From Planctomycetia bacterium (GTDB lineage Bacteria > Planctomycetota > Phycisphaerae > UBA1845 > Fen-1342): a DNA stretch of 64,000 nucleotides. The stretch covers positions 3,470,616 through 3,534,615 of the forward strand of contig CP054190.1 of NCBI GenBank assembly GCA_015709575.1, read 5' to 3'. The position numbers and the translations under genes are program-made. Of this stretch, positions 20,794 to 30,173 are shown piece after piece. Numbering within the stretch: the stretch's first letter is position 1; each line of letters opens with the position of its first letter. Under the pieces are notes generated by a model, which did no database searches, had not been told where the DNA came from, and worked only from the letters and a program-made list of their open reading frames with translations.

Positions 20794-21636
20794 ATGCGAG
20801 GAATCTCACCATTGCGCGCGTTCAACAAATGGCGCGCGGCGGCGACGGCGCTGCTGCTCGGCTGCGGCGCGGCCCTGGCGCACGCTCAGGATCCCTGGGC
20901 GGATGATGTCATCAGCTACGGCCCGGGGAGCAACTTCGAGCTGAACAACGACAACCCCAACACGGTGCTCGGAGCGCCCGAGCGCATTACCGGCGAAACA
21001 GTGTTCGATCCGTGGGACTTCCCCGCGACCGTGACGCCCTTCAGCACGCCCTACCAGCGCGATGAGATCGTCAGCGTCGGCGCCGGCGGGCACCTGGTCG
21101 TGCGCTTCGATGAGCCGATCCGCAACGATCCGGCCAATCCCTGGGGCCTCGACCTGATCCTCTTCGGCAACGGCTTCTTCGCCGACACCGCGCCGAACTT
21201 CGACGGCACCGTCGCCGGCCTGTTCGGCGAAGGGCCTTTCAGCGTGTCCGTCAGCCTCGACGGCGTCGAGTTCTTCACCATCGCCACCAACCTCAACGAC
21301 GGGCTGTTCCCGATGCTCGCCTACCGCGACGTCGGCGGACCCTACACCTCCACGCCGGGTCTGATCCCCACCGATTTCCGCAAGCCGATGAACCCGGCCC
21401 TCTCGCTGACGGATTTCATGGGACTGGGCTTCGCCGATGTGCTGGCGCTGTACGGCGAATCCGGCGGCGGAATCGCCCTGGACATCGCATCCAGCGGACT
21501 CGCCGAAGCGCACTACGTGCGGATCGACGTGCCCGAGGACGCCGCCAGCGCCGAGTTCGCCGCCATGTCCGCCGTGCCCGAGCCGGGCGCGGCGCTGCTG
21601 ATGCTGATGTTGTTGCCGGCTCTCCGGAGGCGCTGA
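20794..21636 (+). CDS. PEP-CTERM cell-surface protein downstream of a B12 riboswitch
   Basis: A 280-residue exported protein with a signal (ATALLLGCGAALAHAQ) and a C-terminal PEP-CTERM sorting signal: VPEPGAALLMLMLLPALRRR, i.e. the PEP motif, a hydrophobic helix and an Arg cluster at the very end. The middle (LVVRFDEPIRNDPANPWGLD, LILFGNGF, VSVSLDGVEFFTIATN, YVRIDV) resembles beta-sandwich surface domains that in other phyla occur beside cobalamin transporters. The ATG at 20794 is used because GGAG lies nine bases upstream; ATG 20785 is in frame. Corrinoid binding is inferred from regulation alone. Confidence 0.72.
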   Translation: MRGISPLRAFNKWRAAATALLLGCGAALAHAQDPWADDVISYGPGSNFELNNDNPNTVLGAPERITGETVFDPWDFPATVTPFSTPYQRDEIVSVGAGGHLVVRFDEPIRNDPANPWGLDLILFGNGFFADTAPNFDGTVAGLFGEGPFSVSVSLDGVEFFTIATNLNDGLFPMLAYRDVGGPYTSTPGLIPTDFRKPMNPALSLTDFMGLGFADVLALYGESGGGIALDIASSGLAEAHYVRIDVPEDAASAEFAAMSAVPEPGAALLMLMLLPALRRR

Positions 21637-21723
21637 GGCAGACCCGAACCCGCCCTCCGCCCCAGGCCGGCGGGGGGCGGGCGGGCCGGGATGTACTGCC
21701 GCGCGAAGCAGACGGCTGAGAGA

Positions 21724-23268
21724 ATGATGCAGAAGCAATTACCGAACGCGGTTCTTTCGACCACGGCCGCCATTCTGCTGCCGGCCGCCGCGCTGTTCGC
21801 CACAGCGCACGCCTTCGCAGGCAGCCCATCCGCCGACGTCTGGACGCACGTCGCGGGCGATGCAGCACGCAGCGGTACGTCCCCGACTGCACTGCGATCT
21901 CTTTTCCGCATCCGCTGGACCGCCGCGCTGGACGCCGACGAAATGCCTGTGTCGCTGGCCTCCCCGGTCGTCGGCCCGGACACGGTCATCGTAAACCTGC
22001 GCGTCTTCGAAGACGGGCTGCACGTCGCCAATCGGCTGGCCGCAATACGGCGCACCGACGGCGGCCGCGCCTGGAGCGCCGAGCTGGAAGCCGACGTGCT
22101 CGATAGCTGGTCCGGCGCCGCCATCGACCTGCCGAATGGCACGGCCATCATCGGCACCGCCGCCGCACTTCAGGCATTCCACCTGGAGGATGGTTCGGAG
22201 GCGTGGCGAACGCCGCTCACGCGCAGCGTGGTCAACGCCTCGCCCGCCGTCAGCGCCGACCTGCATCGCGACGGCGTACCCGCCAACCGCGCCTTCATCA
22301 CCGACTTCGGCTTCGGCGTCGCGTCTCTCTATGCCGTCAACGTCGATCCCTATCACCCGCTGCACAACCCGCTCGAGCCAGGGCAAATCGCCTGGAGCGC
22401 CACCCTGCCCGGCGGCAGCGGCAACTCGCCCGCCTACGCCGACGGCCGCGTCTACGTCGCCACCCGCGGTGGCGACATCCGCGCCTACGACGCCCGCGAC
22501 GGCGGCCCGCCGCTCTGGGTGCGCCCGGCCGTGCACGGCTTCTTCGGCGGAGCGGCCCTGCGAAATGAAGCGGTCTACGCCGCCACCTACAACTTCAGCG
22601 GCGGCGAAAACAACAGCCGCCTCTACAAACTCGCTCGCGACTCCGGCGCCGTGCTCTGGAGCATCGCCTGCGAACGCACCGACTCCATCCCGCTGATCGC
22701 CGGCGGGCGCGTCTATCTCTCCGGCGGCGTCAACGGCTTCGGCTCGCGCGAGAAAGTGCAAAGCTTCCACGACCTCGGCGCATCCGCCGCGCTGGCCTGG
22801 CAAACCCCCGGACCGCCCGCCACCGCCCTGGGCGGCTGGCGACTGCAACCCGCGCTCGCGGGCGGCCTGCTGCTCGCCGGCGCGCCGCCCGTGACGCCGG
22901 GAACGGATGCGTACACCGCGCTGGCGCTGCTGCGAACCGACCGACTTCCCGGCGACCCCGGCTTTCTCGCGCAATCCCTGACCGGATCGGGCGGCAGCCC
23001 GGCCATCGTCCGCGACGCGGTGTTCTCGATCGGCGCGGACGGCGTTATCGCGTACGACGTGCAGCAGGCCGGCGATCTGAATTGCGACGGGCTGGTCAAC
23101 AACTTCGACATCGACCCCTTCGTGCTCGCGATCATCGACCCGCTCATCTACGCGACGGCCTTCCCCGATTGCAGCCTCGCCGGCGCCGACCTCGACGGCG
23201 ACGGCACCGTCAACAACTTCGACATCGATCCATTCGTGCAGCGCCTGCTCGAGGGAGCCGCGCCATGA
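21724..23268 (+). CDS. Secreted PQQ-like beta-propeller with dockerin-like tail
   Basis: A 514-residue exported protein (signal within the first 43 residues, ending near HAFAG). Repeated blade motifs such as AAIRRTDGGRAWSAELEADV, LQAFHLEDGSEAWRTPL, GDIRAYDARDGGPPLWVRPA and LYKLARDSGAVLWSIA indicate an eight-bladed PQQ-like propeller. The C-terminus has two Ca-binding dockerin-like repeats: GDLNCDGLVNNFDIDPFVLA and DLDGDGTVNNFDIDPFVQ. BtuG of Bacteroidetes, a B12-capturing surface protein, is also a beta-propeller, so a corrinoid role is plausible but unproven. GAGAGA precedes the ATG. Confidence 0.75.
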   Translation: MMQKQLPNAVLSTTAAILLPAAALFATAHAFAGSPSADVWTHVAGDAARSGTSPTALRSLFRIRWTAALDADEMPVSLASPVVGPDTVIVNLRVFEDGLHVANRLAAIRRTDGGRAWSAELEADVLDSWSGAAIDLPNGTAIIGTAAALQAFHLEDGSEAWRTPLTRSVVNASPAVSADLHRDGVPANRAFITDFGFGVASLYAVNVDPYHPLHNPLEPGQIAWSATLPGGSGNSPAYADGRVYVATRGGDIRAYDARDGGPPLWVRPAVHGFFGGAALRNEAVYAATYNFSGGENNSRLYKLARDSGAVLWSIACERTDSIPLIAGGRVYLSGGVNGFGSREKVQSFHDLGASAALAWQTPGPPATALGGWRLQPALAGGLLLAGAPPVTPGTDAYTALALLRTDRLPGDPGFLAQSLTGSGGSPAIVRDAVFSIGADGVIAYDVQQAGDLNCDGLVNNFDIDPFVLAIIDPLIYATAFPDCSLAGADLDGDGTVNNFDIDPFVQRLLEGAAP

Positions 23269-24131
23269 AGCCGCCGCTCGCTCGATCGCACCCGCGCGCA
23301 CCGGTCCGCTCAGCCCCGGCCGCGGCGGCCCGTCGTTTCGCACCGCCCGGCTTCTCGCTGGTCGAGCTGCTGGTCGTCGTCGCCGTCATCGCCATGCTCC
23401 TCTCGATCCTGCTGCCCGGCCTCGCCGCCGCGCGGGCCGCGGGCCGCGAGACGCGCTGCCTCGCGGCGCTGCGCCAGCTCGGCGCCGCCCTGCATCTCTA
23501 CGCCGCCGATTTCTCCGGCGCGGCCATGCCCGCCGCCTACACCGACGCCGCCGCCGTCGCCGCGGCCGGCGGACCGATTTACTGGTGGGGCGTCGTCACC
23601 GAGTCCGCCATACGCCCCGAGCACGGCCCCCTCTGGCGCTACCTCACCGCCGACCTGCGCACCGGCGGCGCGCTCGAATGTCCCGACCAGCCGCCCGGCT
23701 CCTTCGACGACGCGCAAGCGCTGCCCGGCATCATCACCAGCACATACGGCTACAACGGCTACTACCTCACTCCCGCCCAGACCCCCGGCTGGTCCATGCA
23801 GATCGGCCGTCGTCCCTGGCAGCGGCTCGAAACCGTGATCCGCCCGCCCAGCACCTTCGCATTTGCCGACACGCTCCTCGACCTCGGCGGCCGCTCCCGG
23901 AACGTCGCCCTGCTCGACCCCCCGACGCTCTATTCCAATGGCCGCTGGAGCGCCAACGGCAGCCCCACCACCGCCTTCCGCCACCGCGGCCGGGCCATGG
24001 CCGCCGGCGTGGACGGCCACGCAGCGGGCCACCGACCGGCCGGCGGCGCCCTGACCAGCCCGCCGTTCGGCATCGGCTCCGTCAGCCGCACGAACGATCC
24101 GCACTATGTGCCCGACTGGCGGGCCTGGTAG
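23265..24131 (+). CDS. Pseudopilin-like protein with H-X9-DG motif
   Basis: A 288-residue protein with a type IV pilin/pseudopilin N-terminus: GFSLVELLVVVAVIAMLLSI, Glu at +5 after the prepilin peptidase site, preceded by a long basic leader. Near the C-terminus HRGRAMAAGVDG fits the H-X9-DG motif of planctomycete pseudopilin-like families. The ATG overlaps the propeller gene stop as ATGA, so the two are co-translated. It belongs to the operon behind the cobalamin riboswitch. It may anchor or export partners through a type II secretion-like system; no secretion machinery lies in this window. Confidence 0.75.
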   Translation: MKPPLARSHPRAPVRSAPAAAARRFAPPGFSLVELLVVVAVIAMLLSILLPGLAAARAAGRETRCLAALRQLGAALHLYAADFSGAAMPAAYTDAAAVAAAGGPIYWWGVVTESAIRPEHGPLWRYLTADLRTGGALECPDQPPGSFDDAQALPGIITSTYGYNGYYLTPAQTPGWSMQIGRRPWQRLETVIRPPSTFAFADTLLDLGGRSRNVALLDPPTLYSNGRWSANGSPTTAFRHRGRAMAAGVDGHAAGHRPAGGALTSPPFGIGSVSRTNDPHYVPDWRAW

Positions 24132-24160
24132 GGGGTTACGCGGGGCACCGGCCTACCGGG

Positions 24161-24166
24161 TATAAT
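24161..24166 (+). promoter_or_regulatory. Candidate -10 element for the 195-residue protein gene
   Basis: A perfect TATAAT lies 55 bases upstream of the ATG at 24221. It is flanked by CCGGG and CCCGG, forming a small palindrome. The -35 region is weak. Confidence 0.4.
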
Positions 24167-24220
24167 TCCCGGCCCGCTGCGGACCGCCGCGGCGGTCGAA
24201 CCGAAAGGCCCGCAAACCGT

Positions 24221-24808
24221 ATGAAGCTTCCGCCGCTGGACGATCCCGCCCGCTACCGCCGCCTGTATGTCTTCGATTTCGGCGAGTGGGTCGCCGTCGG
24301 CTACACCGCCGACGAAATCGCGATGCTGCTCGAGAGCGAGCGCTTCCGCGACGGGCGCGTCTTTCAGATCTACAACGCCTGGCCGGACGGACGAATGGAG
24401 CTGCGCGGCATTTCCAACGCGCGGTTCCAGCTCGAGTCGGGCATGCTTTTCTTCCGCGGCGACTCCGCCGCCGCCGCCGCCGACTTCGACGAATTGCTCC
24501 GTACCGCCGACACCGCCCCGCCTCCCTGCCGGGCCTTCCTGCACCTGGCCACGCTCGGCGAAGGCGCTGACGCCCGGCACGTCACCGTGCTGGGCTATCC
24601 CGCCGAGTACGACGACGAGATCGGCGACTGGCTCACCCGCATCGGCTACGCCGGCGGCGATTGGGTCGAGGGCGGCTCGAGCTGCATCACCACCTATCAG
24701 GACACGCAGCGCACCGTCCACCGCCGGGCGCAACTGACCGCCCGCGAGCACGCCTCGCGCAGCCGGGAAGAGGTGTATTCATCCATCCGCAAGGCCGTCC
24801 AGCGCTGA
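24221..24808 (+). CDS. Hypothetical cytosolic protein, 195 aa
   Basis: No family is recognised. The protein is soluble and acidic, with no signal or membrane segment. Features are LYVFDFGEWVAVGYTADEIA at the N-terminus, a predicted alpha/beta core, and a basic C-terminal helix (EEVYSSIRKAVQR). It lies downstream of the riboswitch operon but has its own TATAAT, so it is probably a separate unit. Confidence 0.6.
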   Translation: MKLPPLDDPARYRRLYVFDFGEWVAVGYTADEIAMLLESERFRDGRVFQIYNAWPDGRMELRGISNARFQLESGMLFFRGDSAAAAADFDELLRTADTAPPPCRAFLHLATLGEGADARHVTVLGYPAEYDDEIGDWLTRIGYAGGDWVEGGSSCITTYQDTQRTVHRRAQLTAREHASRSREEVYSSIRKAVQR

Positions 24809-24813
24809 AGCTC

Positions 24814-25068
24814 GTGCTCCCGCGCTCGGGGGGCTCGCGGCACTCATCGGCGGCGCGCCGCGCCATCGCCCGGCGCCTGCTCCGCCTATTGACCACGATC
24901 GTCTGGATGCTGGCGGTGTGGATCAGCTCGCTCTGGCGGCGCCGCGCATCCGCCGCTGAGCTGCGCCGCGCTGCGGGACACCGACAATCGACGCAGCGCA
25001 TGGGCGTGACCATGACGCCGACGCTCCGCGACCGGTTGCGCCCACGCTGGCTGCGGGTGCGGCGATGA
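24814..25068 (+). CDS. Possible small membrane protein upstream of plsY
   Basis: A GTG-started frame of 84 residues with one hydrophobic helix (LLTTIVWMLAVWISSLW) flanked by many Arg residues. Its TGA overlaps the plsY ATG as ATGA, which favours a real, coupled gene. Against this, it has no recognised family, composition is biased, and no strong ribosome-binding site is seen. Confidence 0.35.
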   Translation: MLPRSGGSRHSSAARRAIARRLLRLLTTIVWMLAVWISSLWRRRASAAELRRAAGHRQSTQRMGVTMTPTLRDRLRPRWLRVRR

Positions 25069-25772
25069 CGCTGCTGCTGCTGGCGCTCGGGGCGTATCTG
25101 ATCGGGGCGATACCGTTCGGGCTGCTGCTCGGTCGCCTGCGCGGCGTGGACGTGCGACAGCACGGCAGCCGCAACATCGGGGCGACAAACGTCGGCCGCG
25201 TGCTGGGACGCAAATGGGGCTTTCTGTGCCTCGGGCTGGATGTTATCAAGGGGCTGATCCCGGCCCTGGCGGCGGGATACCTGCTGCTCGCAGCACACGG
25301 GCCGCCAGCGGGATCGTCGCCCGCCGCGGGGTCACTGCCGCCCACAGAATCACTGCCGACGCAGGACGAATCTCGCGACGCGATGTTCTTCGCGCGCTGG
25401 CTGCTGGTCGCCATCGCGGCCGTGCTGGGCCACGTCTTTCCCGTCTACCTCGGCTTTCGCGGCGGCAAGGGCGTCGCCACCACCATCGGCGCGGGGCTGG
25501 GCGTTTTCCCCTATCTCGCGATTCCGATGGTCGCGTCGCTTCTGGTTTACGCCGTTGTCCGGAAGCTCACGCGGCGCGTATCGGCCGGTTCACTGGCCCT
25601 GGCCGTGAGCCTGCCGGTCGCATTTTTCGCAACGGCCCTGGCGATGGACTGGCCGATGGGGCGGGTCTGGCCGTTGCAGGCGGCCGCGGCCCTGCTGGGC
25701 GCACTGATCGTCCTGCGCCACACGGCCAACATCCGCCGCCTGATCCGCGGCGAAGAGCTGCCGGTCACCTGA
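25065..25772 (+). CDS. plsY: Acyl-phosphate:glycerol-3-phosphate acyltransferase PlsY
   Basis: A 235-residue polytopic membrane enzyme that makes lysophosphatidic acid from acyl-phosphate and glycerol-3-phosphate. Family motifs: GSRNIGATNVGRVLG (motif 1), GFRGGKGVATTIG (motif 2) and IVLRHTANIRRLIRGEE at the C-terminus. Between helix 2 and motif 2 there is an extra Ser/Pro-rich stretch of about 30 residues, making it longer than typical (about 200). No other phospholipid gene is adjacent. Confidence 0.92.
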   Translation: MTLLLLALGAYLIGAIPFGLLLGRLRGVDVRQHGSRNIGATNVGRVLGRKWGFLCLGLDVIKGLIPALAAGYLLLAAHGPPAGSSPAAGSLPPTESLPTQDESRDAMFFARWLLVAIAAVLGHVFPVYLGFRGGKGVATTIGAGLGVFPYLAIPMVASLLVYAVVRKLTRRVSAGSLALAVSLPVAFFATALAMDWPMGRVWPLQAAAALLGALIVLRHTANIRRLIRGEELPVT

Positions 25773-25957
25773 CGCCGTCGGAGCAGGCCGCCGCTGCGCG
25801 AAACCGTACGCCGGCGCCGTGCCGTAGGCTGGTGCTAAGCGCAGCGAAGCCCAGCGTTGCTGGGTCGCCCGCGCGGCACGCCTCCGTGAGCCGTGCATCG
25901 GACGCACCGCGGTGCGGTATCGACGCGCTCCGAACACCTGTTCAGCAGGATCGATGA

Positions 25958-26254
25958 ATGCACATCCGCGAGTTTCAGCAGCTCATCGAGCAGATGTACT
26001 CCGCCAAGGACCGCGAGCGCGGCTCCGCCCGCACTTTCATCTGGTTCGTCGAGGAAGTCGGCGAGCTGGCCCGCGCCATCGCCCGCCGCGAGACCGACAA
26101 TCTCGCCGGCGAATTCGCCGACGTCTTCGCCTGGCTGGTGACGCTCGCCAACGTCGAGGGCGTCGATCTGGAGACGGCGATTCGCAAGTTCACCGACAAG
26201 GGCTGCCCCGGCTGCGGACAGGCCGTCTGCACCTGCACCGCCAAGCTGACCTGA
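25958..26254 (+). CDS. MazG-like nucleotide pyrophosphohydrolase
   Basis: A 98-residue single MazG-type all-alpha NTP pyrophosphatase domain. The metal-binding pattern is present: EEVGE at residues 32-36 and EFADV with Glu52 and Asp55. It ends with a possible zinc-binding tail (CPGCGQAVCTC), an addition to the core. MazG-like enzymes hydrolyse NTPs to NMP and pyrophosphate, often as house-cleaning; the nucleotide preference cannot be read from sequence. Confidence 0.82.
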   Translation: MHIREFQQLIEQMYSAKDRERGSARTFIWFVEEVGELARAIARRETDNLAGEFADVFAWLVTLANVEGVDLETAIRKFTDKGCPGCGQAVCTCTAKLT

Positions 26255-26405
26255 CGAGATGCGCCGGCCCCGGCGTAAAACGGCCCCCGGGTCGCTGGAT
26301 GCCGTGCAACGACCCCTTTCGAGCCGGCCTGCGATTCGCCGATCACCCACCCGGCACCCGCTAAGATTCATTAAGTTCGGCCCTGGCCGACACACGGAGC
26401 GCCAC

Positions 26406-27680
26406 ATGCACATTCGATGCAGTCGGAATCCGTACACCGCGCACGCCCAGCGCGACGCGCTCGCCTTCCGCTCCGCCGGCGCGGCGTGCACACCCTGCCG
26501 CGCCCTGCTCCTGACCGGCATCCTCGCGCTGACGCCCCTGCTCGCCGCACCGGCGTCCGCGCAGACCGCCGCGCTCAGGCGCTACGAAACAAAGTACTAC
26601 ACGATCTTCACCGACCTCGACGCCGACGCCGTTCGCGAGGCCACGCTGCGCATCACGCACATGGCCGAGGAATACCAGCGCCGCACGCGCGGCTTCGCCG
26701 GCGAGATCCGCGAGCGCCTGCCTTTCTACCTGTTCAACAAGGCCCAGGACTACGTCGCCGCCGGCGCGCCGGCCGGCACCGCGGGCGTGTTCATGGGCGA
26801 CCGCCTGATGGCCATCGCCGGCGAGGACGCCGGCGGCCACACCTGGCACACCGTCCAGCACGAGGGCTTTCACCAGTTCGTGCACGCCGTCATCAAGGGC
26901 GACATCCCGATCTGGGCCAACGAGGGGCTGGCCGAGTATTTCGGCGAATCGGTCTGGACCGGCGACAGCTTCGTCAGCGGCGTCATCCCGCCGCAGCGCC
27001 TGGCACAGCTGCGCCGCCGCATCCGCGAAGGCTCGCTCAAGTCGATCGAGGAAATGATGCTGCTGTCGCACGCGATGTGGAACGCCGAGGGCGCGCTCGC
27101 GAACTACGACCTGGCCTGGTCGATGGTGCACTTCCTGGCGCACGCCGAGGACGGCAAGTATCAAAAACCGTTTGCCGGGTTCCTGCGCGGCGTCAGCGGC
27201 GGGGACAAGTGGCCCGAGGCCTGGCGGCGGAACTTCGGCTCCGACGTGCAGTCGTTTCAGCAGCGCTGGCGGCAATACTGGGAAGGCCTCGAGCCCGACC
27301 CCACCCGCGACCTCTACGCCCGCGCCAGCGCCGCCACGATCGCGTCCTTCCTCGGCCGTACCCAGACGCAGCGCCAGTTCTTCAAGGACTGGGGCGAGTT
27401 CGAGACGGCGGCGAAGGACGGCCGCGTCACCGTCGGAAAGAAAGACTGGCTGCCGCCCGCGCTGCTCGACGAGGCCCTCGCGCGCACCCGCCGGATCGGC
27501 GACTGGTCGCTGGAGCGCCGCGGCGGTACGACGCGCGTCCTGTGCCGCCTCGACGACGGTACGCAACTGGTCGGCTCCTACAGACTCAAGGCCGGCCGCT
27601 TCGACAGCGCCGACGTGAAGGTGACCCCCGCCCCGAAGGCGCCGCCGAAGCCAGCGACCCCGAACACGCCGAACCCCTAA
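26406..27680 (+). CDS. DUF1570-type secreted metallopeptidase-like protein
   Basis: A 424-residue exported protein with an N-terminal signal (ALLLTGILALTPLLAAPASA). It has a gluzincin-like zinc site: HEGFHQFVH (HExxH at residues 152-156) followed by WANEGLAEYFGE, which supplies the third ligand Glu about 20 residues later, as in DUF1570 proteins common in planctomycetes. A later domain with WQ/R-rich helices and a C-terminal beta region (VLCRLDDGTQLVGSYRL) follows. Substrate unknown. Directly after the stop starts a large repeat region. Confidence 0.75.
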   Translation: MHIRCSRNPYTAHAQRDALAFRSAGAACTPCRALLLTGILALTPLLAAPASAQTAALRRYETKYYTIFTDLDADAVREATLRITHMAEEYQRRTRGFAGEIRERLPFYLFNKAQDYVAAGAPAGTAGVFMGDRLMAIAGEDAGGHTWHTVQHEGFHQFVHAVIKGDIPIWANEGLAEYFGESVWTGDSFVSGVIPPQRLAQLRRRIREGSLKSIEEMMLLSHAMWNAEGALANYDLAWSMVHFLAHAEDGKYQKPFAGFLRGVSGGDKWPEAWRRNFGSDVQSFQQRWRQYWEGLEPDPTRDLYARASAATIASFLGRTQTQRQFFKDWGEFETAAKDGRVTVGKKDWLPPALLDEALARTRRIGDWSLERRGGTTRVLCRLDDGTQLVGSYRLKAGRFDSADVKVTPAPKAPPKPATPNTPNP

Positions 27681-27684
27681 ACCA

Positions 27685-27828
27685 GCGGCGGGTGGCATGC
27701 TTTCGCGCGCGGCGGGTGGCATGCTTTCGCGCGCGGCGGGTGGCATGCTCTCGCGCGCGGCGGGTGGCATGCTCTCGCGCGCGGCGGGTGGCATGCTCTC
27801 GCGCGCGGCGGGTGGCATGCTCTCGCTG
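27685..27828. repeat. Six 24-bp tandem repeats
   Basis: Six units of GCGGCGGGTGGCATGCTYTC plus GCGC, starting four bases after a stop codon. The unit is half of the dispersed GCATGC palindrome family, so the array looks like an expansion of one arm. Confidence 0.9.
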
Positions 27829-28517
27829 TACTCAGCGTGAGCATGCATCAGACGACCAGCCCACCACCCACCACCCCTGCATGCCTACGCGGAGTACCGC
27901 GAAGGCATGCCACCCGGCCGGATCGAACGAGCCGCCCCTGACTATCCGCTGCACCAACGGTGCAGCCCAGTTTCAGCCCAGGGCAACGCCCTGGGTATCG
28001 CGTCGCCGTCCGTGCAAGCCCTGAAGGGGCGCTTCAACGCCGCAATCGCGCTGCGTCCGACGCCAGCGCCCCCTTGCGCGGCGGGTGGCATGCTCTCGCG
28101 CGCGGCGGGTGGCATGCTCTCGCTGTACTCGGCGTGAGCATGCATCAGACGACCAGCCCACCACCCACCACCCCTCGCATGCCTACGCGGAGTACCGCGA
28201 AGGCATGCCACCCGGCCGGATCGAACGAGCCGCCCCTGACTATCCGCTGCACCAACGGTGCAGCCCAGTTTCAGCCCAGGGCAACGCCCTGGGTATCGCG
28301 TCGCCGTCCGTGCAAGCCCTGAAGGGGCGCTTCAACGCCGCAATCGCGCTGCGTCCGACGCCAGCGCCCCCTTGCGCGGCGGGTGGCATGCTCTCGCGCG
28401 CGGCGGGTGGCATGCTCTCGCTGTACTCGGCGTGAGCATGCATCAGACGACCAGCCCACCACCCACCACCCCTCGCATGCCTACGCGGAGTACCGCGAAG
28501 GCATGCCACCCGGCCGC
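27781..28517. repeat. Tandem direct repeat of about 298 bp (two full copies and one partial)
   Basis: Copies begin at 27781, 28078 and 28376, each opening with the GCGGCGGGTGGCATGC unit. Spacing is 297 then 298 bases, and copies differ by very few bases. The third stops after about 142 bases. Each copy includes a GCATGC hairpin and a GCAACGCCC-type palindrome also seen near 42960. Near-identity implies recent duplication. No gene is supported inside. Confidence 0.9.
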
Positions 28518-28677
28518 GTAAACAGGGGCGCCCGGGCGGCACGGCTCCTCGATACCGCCGCTCGAGCGCGAATGGCATTGTCGCGCCGCCCCGCTATGCT
28601 TCCTATCGATCCGGTCACCACGCCGGGCCGCCCGACCGCGCAACACGACTCGCCGATCGTCATGCAGGAGACGCCCG

Positions 28678-29148
<471 letters not shown>

Positions 29149-29227
29149 CCGCGCTCTGCCGGCGCCGCGCAGTTCGACCGCGGTGGCGCACTTCCTGAAT
29201 CCGCCCCGGCTTGGTATCACCTACCCC

Positions 29228-30121
29228 ATGTCCGCCCCCTTCCCGCATCGCGCCGCGACCGGCATTTCACGCGCCGGCCGTGCGCGCCGGCCGTCGAGCC
29301 TGCCCTCGGCGGCCCTGATCGCCGCGTGCCTGCTGGGCGGCTGCGGCACCCCGGTCCAGCCCCGCGGACCGGGCGCCCCGCCGCCCACCGCCCGCGAGCG
29401 CCTCAGCGAGATCGCCGCCATGCCCGGCCAGCTCGCTCGTGAGATCGACCCGCGCCGACCGATCACCGACGCCACCAGCGACGTGCGCACCCTCGCGCAG
29501 ACGCTCGAGGGCAAGATCCGCGAGCTGGACATCTTCGCGGTCAACGAGCGCATGGCGCAGCTCGGCGACCTGCTCTTCTCGCTGCAGCGCCGCCTGGATG
29601 CGCTGCCGCCGGATTTCGCCGCCCGCACCGCCGAGCGCGTGGACAAGCTGGAGGTCGAGCGAATCGTGTCGCAGGCCGATGCGCTGATACACCGCTGCAC
29701 GCCCCTCGTGGAGGAAGCGCAACAGGTGCTGGCTCTCTCGCGCGAGCAGCTTGCACACCTGCGGGTAGAGGAGCTGAACGGCGCCATCGCGGCGCTGCGC
29801 GAGGGCGTGCAGAAACTCTCGCTGCGCGTCGAGGAGCTGGACGTCGCCGGTGTGAATCGCGCCGTGACGCAGCTTCAGGAAGTATTGCCGAAAGTCTCCG
29901 ACAACCTGACCTCGCTCGGCGGCCTGCTCGCCGACGCGCGCGCCTCACTCTCCGAGGAAGACCTGCGGGCCGCCACCAGCAACCTGCGAACCGCCAGCGA
30001 CCAGGCCGCACCGCTCGGCCGCGCGCTGCTCACGGCCGCCTGGCTCGGTAACGCGCTGCTGGCGGCGCTGTTCATTCTGGTGGTGCGACGGGTGGTCTGG
30101 CCGCCCCGCACGGCAACTTGA
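29228..30121 (+). CDS. Coiled-coil lipoprotein with C-terminal membrane helix
   Basis: A 297-residue protein with a lipobox (LIAACLLGGC), a long helical, coiled-coil-like body (ELDVAGVNRAVTQLQEVLPK and similar heptad stretches) and a C-terminal transmembrane helix (AWLGNALLAALFILVV) followed by a basic tail. Two anchors could hold it between membranes or loop it at one. No specific family is recognised; the helical region vaguely recalls MCE-associated or methyl-accepting-type coils. Confidence 0.6.
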   Translation: MSAPFPHRAATGISRAGRARRPSSLPSAALIAACLLGGCGTPVQPRGPGAPPPTARERLSEIAAMPGQLAREIDPRRPITDATSDVRTLAQTLEGKIRELDIFAVNERMAQLGDLLFSLQRRLDALPPDFAARTAERVDKLEVERIVSQADALIHRCTPLVEEAQQVLALSREQLAHLRVEELNGAIAALREGVQKLSLRVEELDVAGVNRAVTQLQEVLPKVSDNLTSLGGLLADARASLSEEDLRAATSNLRTASDQAAPLGRALLTAAWLGNALLAALFILVVRRVVWPPRTAT

Positions 30122-30173
30122 ACATCTCCCGGCCCCGCAAGCGGCCGGCTTCGACGAACAGGAGCAAGGAACG

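Noticed and set aside
27685-28577. Several overlapping frames in the repeat region
   Set aside because: They are produced by tandem repeats, share no codon bias or start signals and contain no domains.
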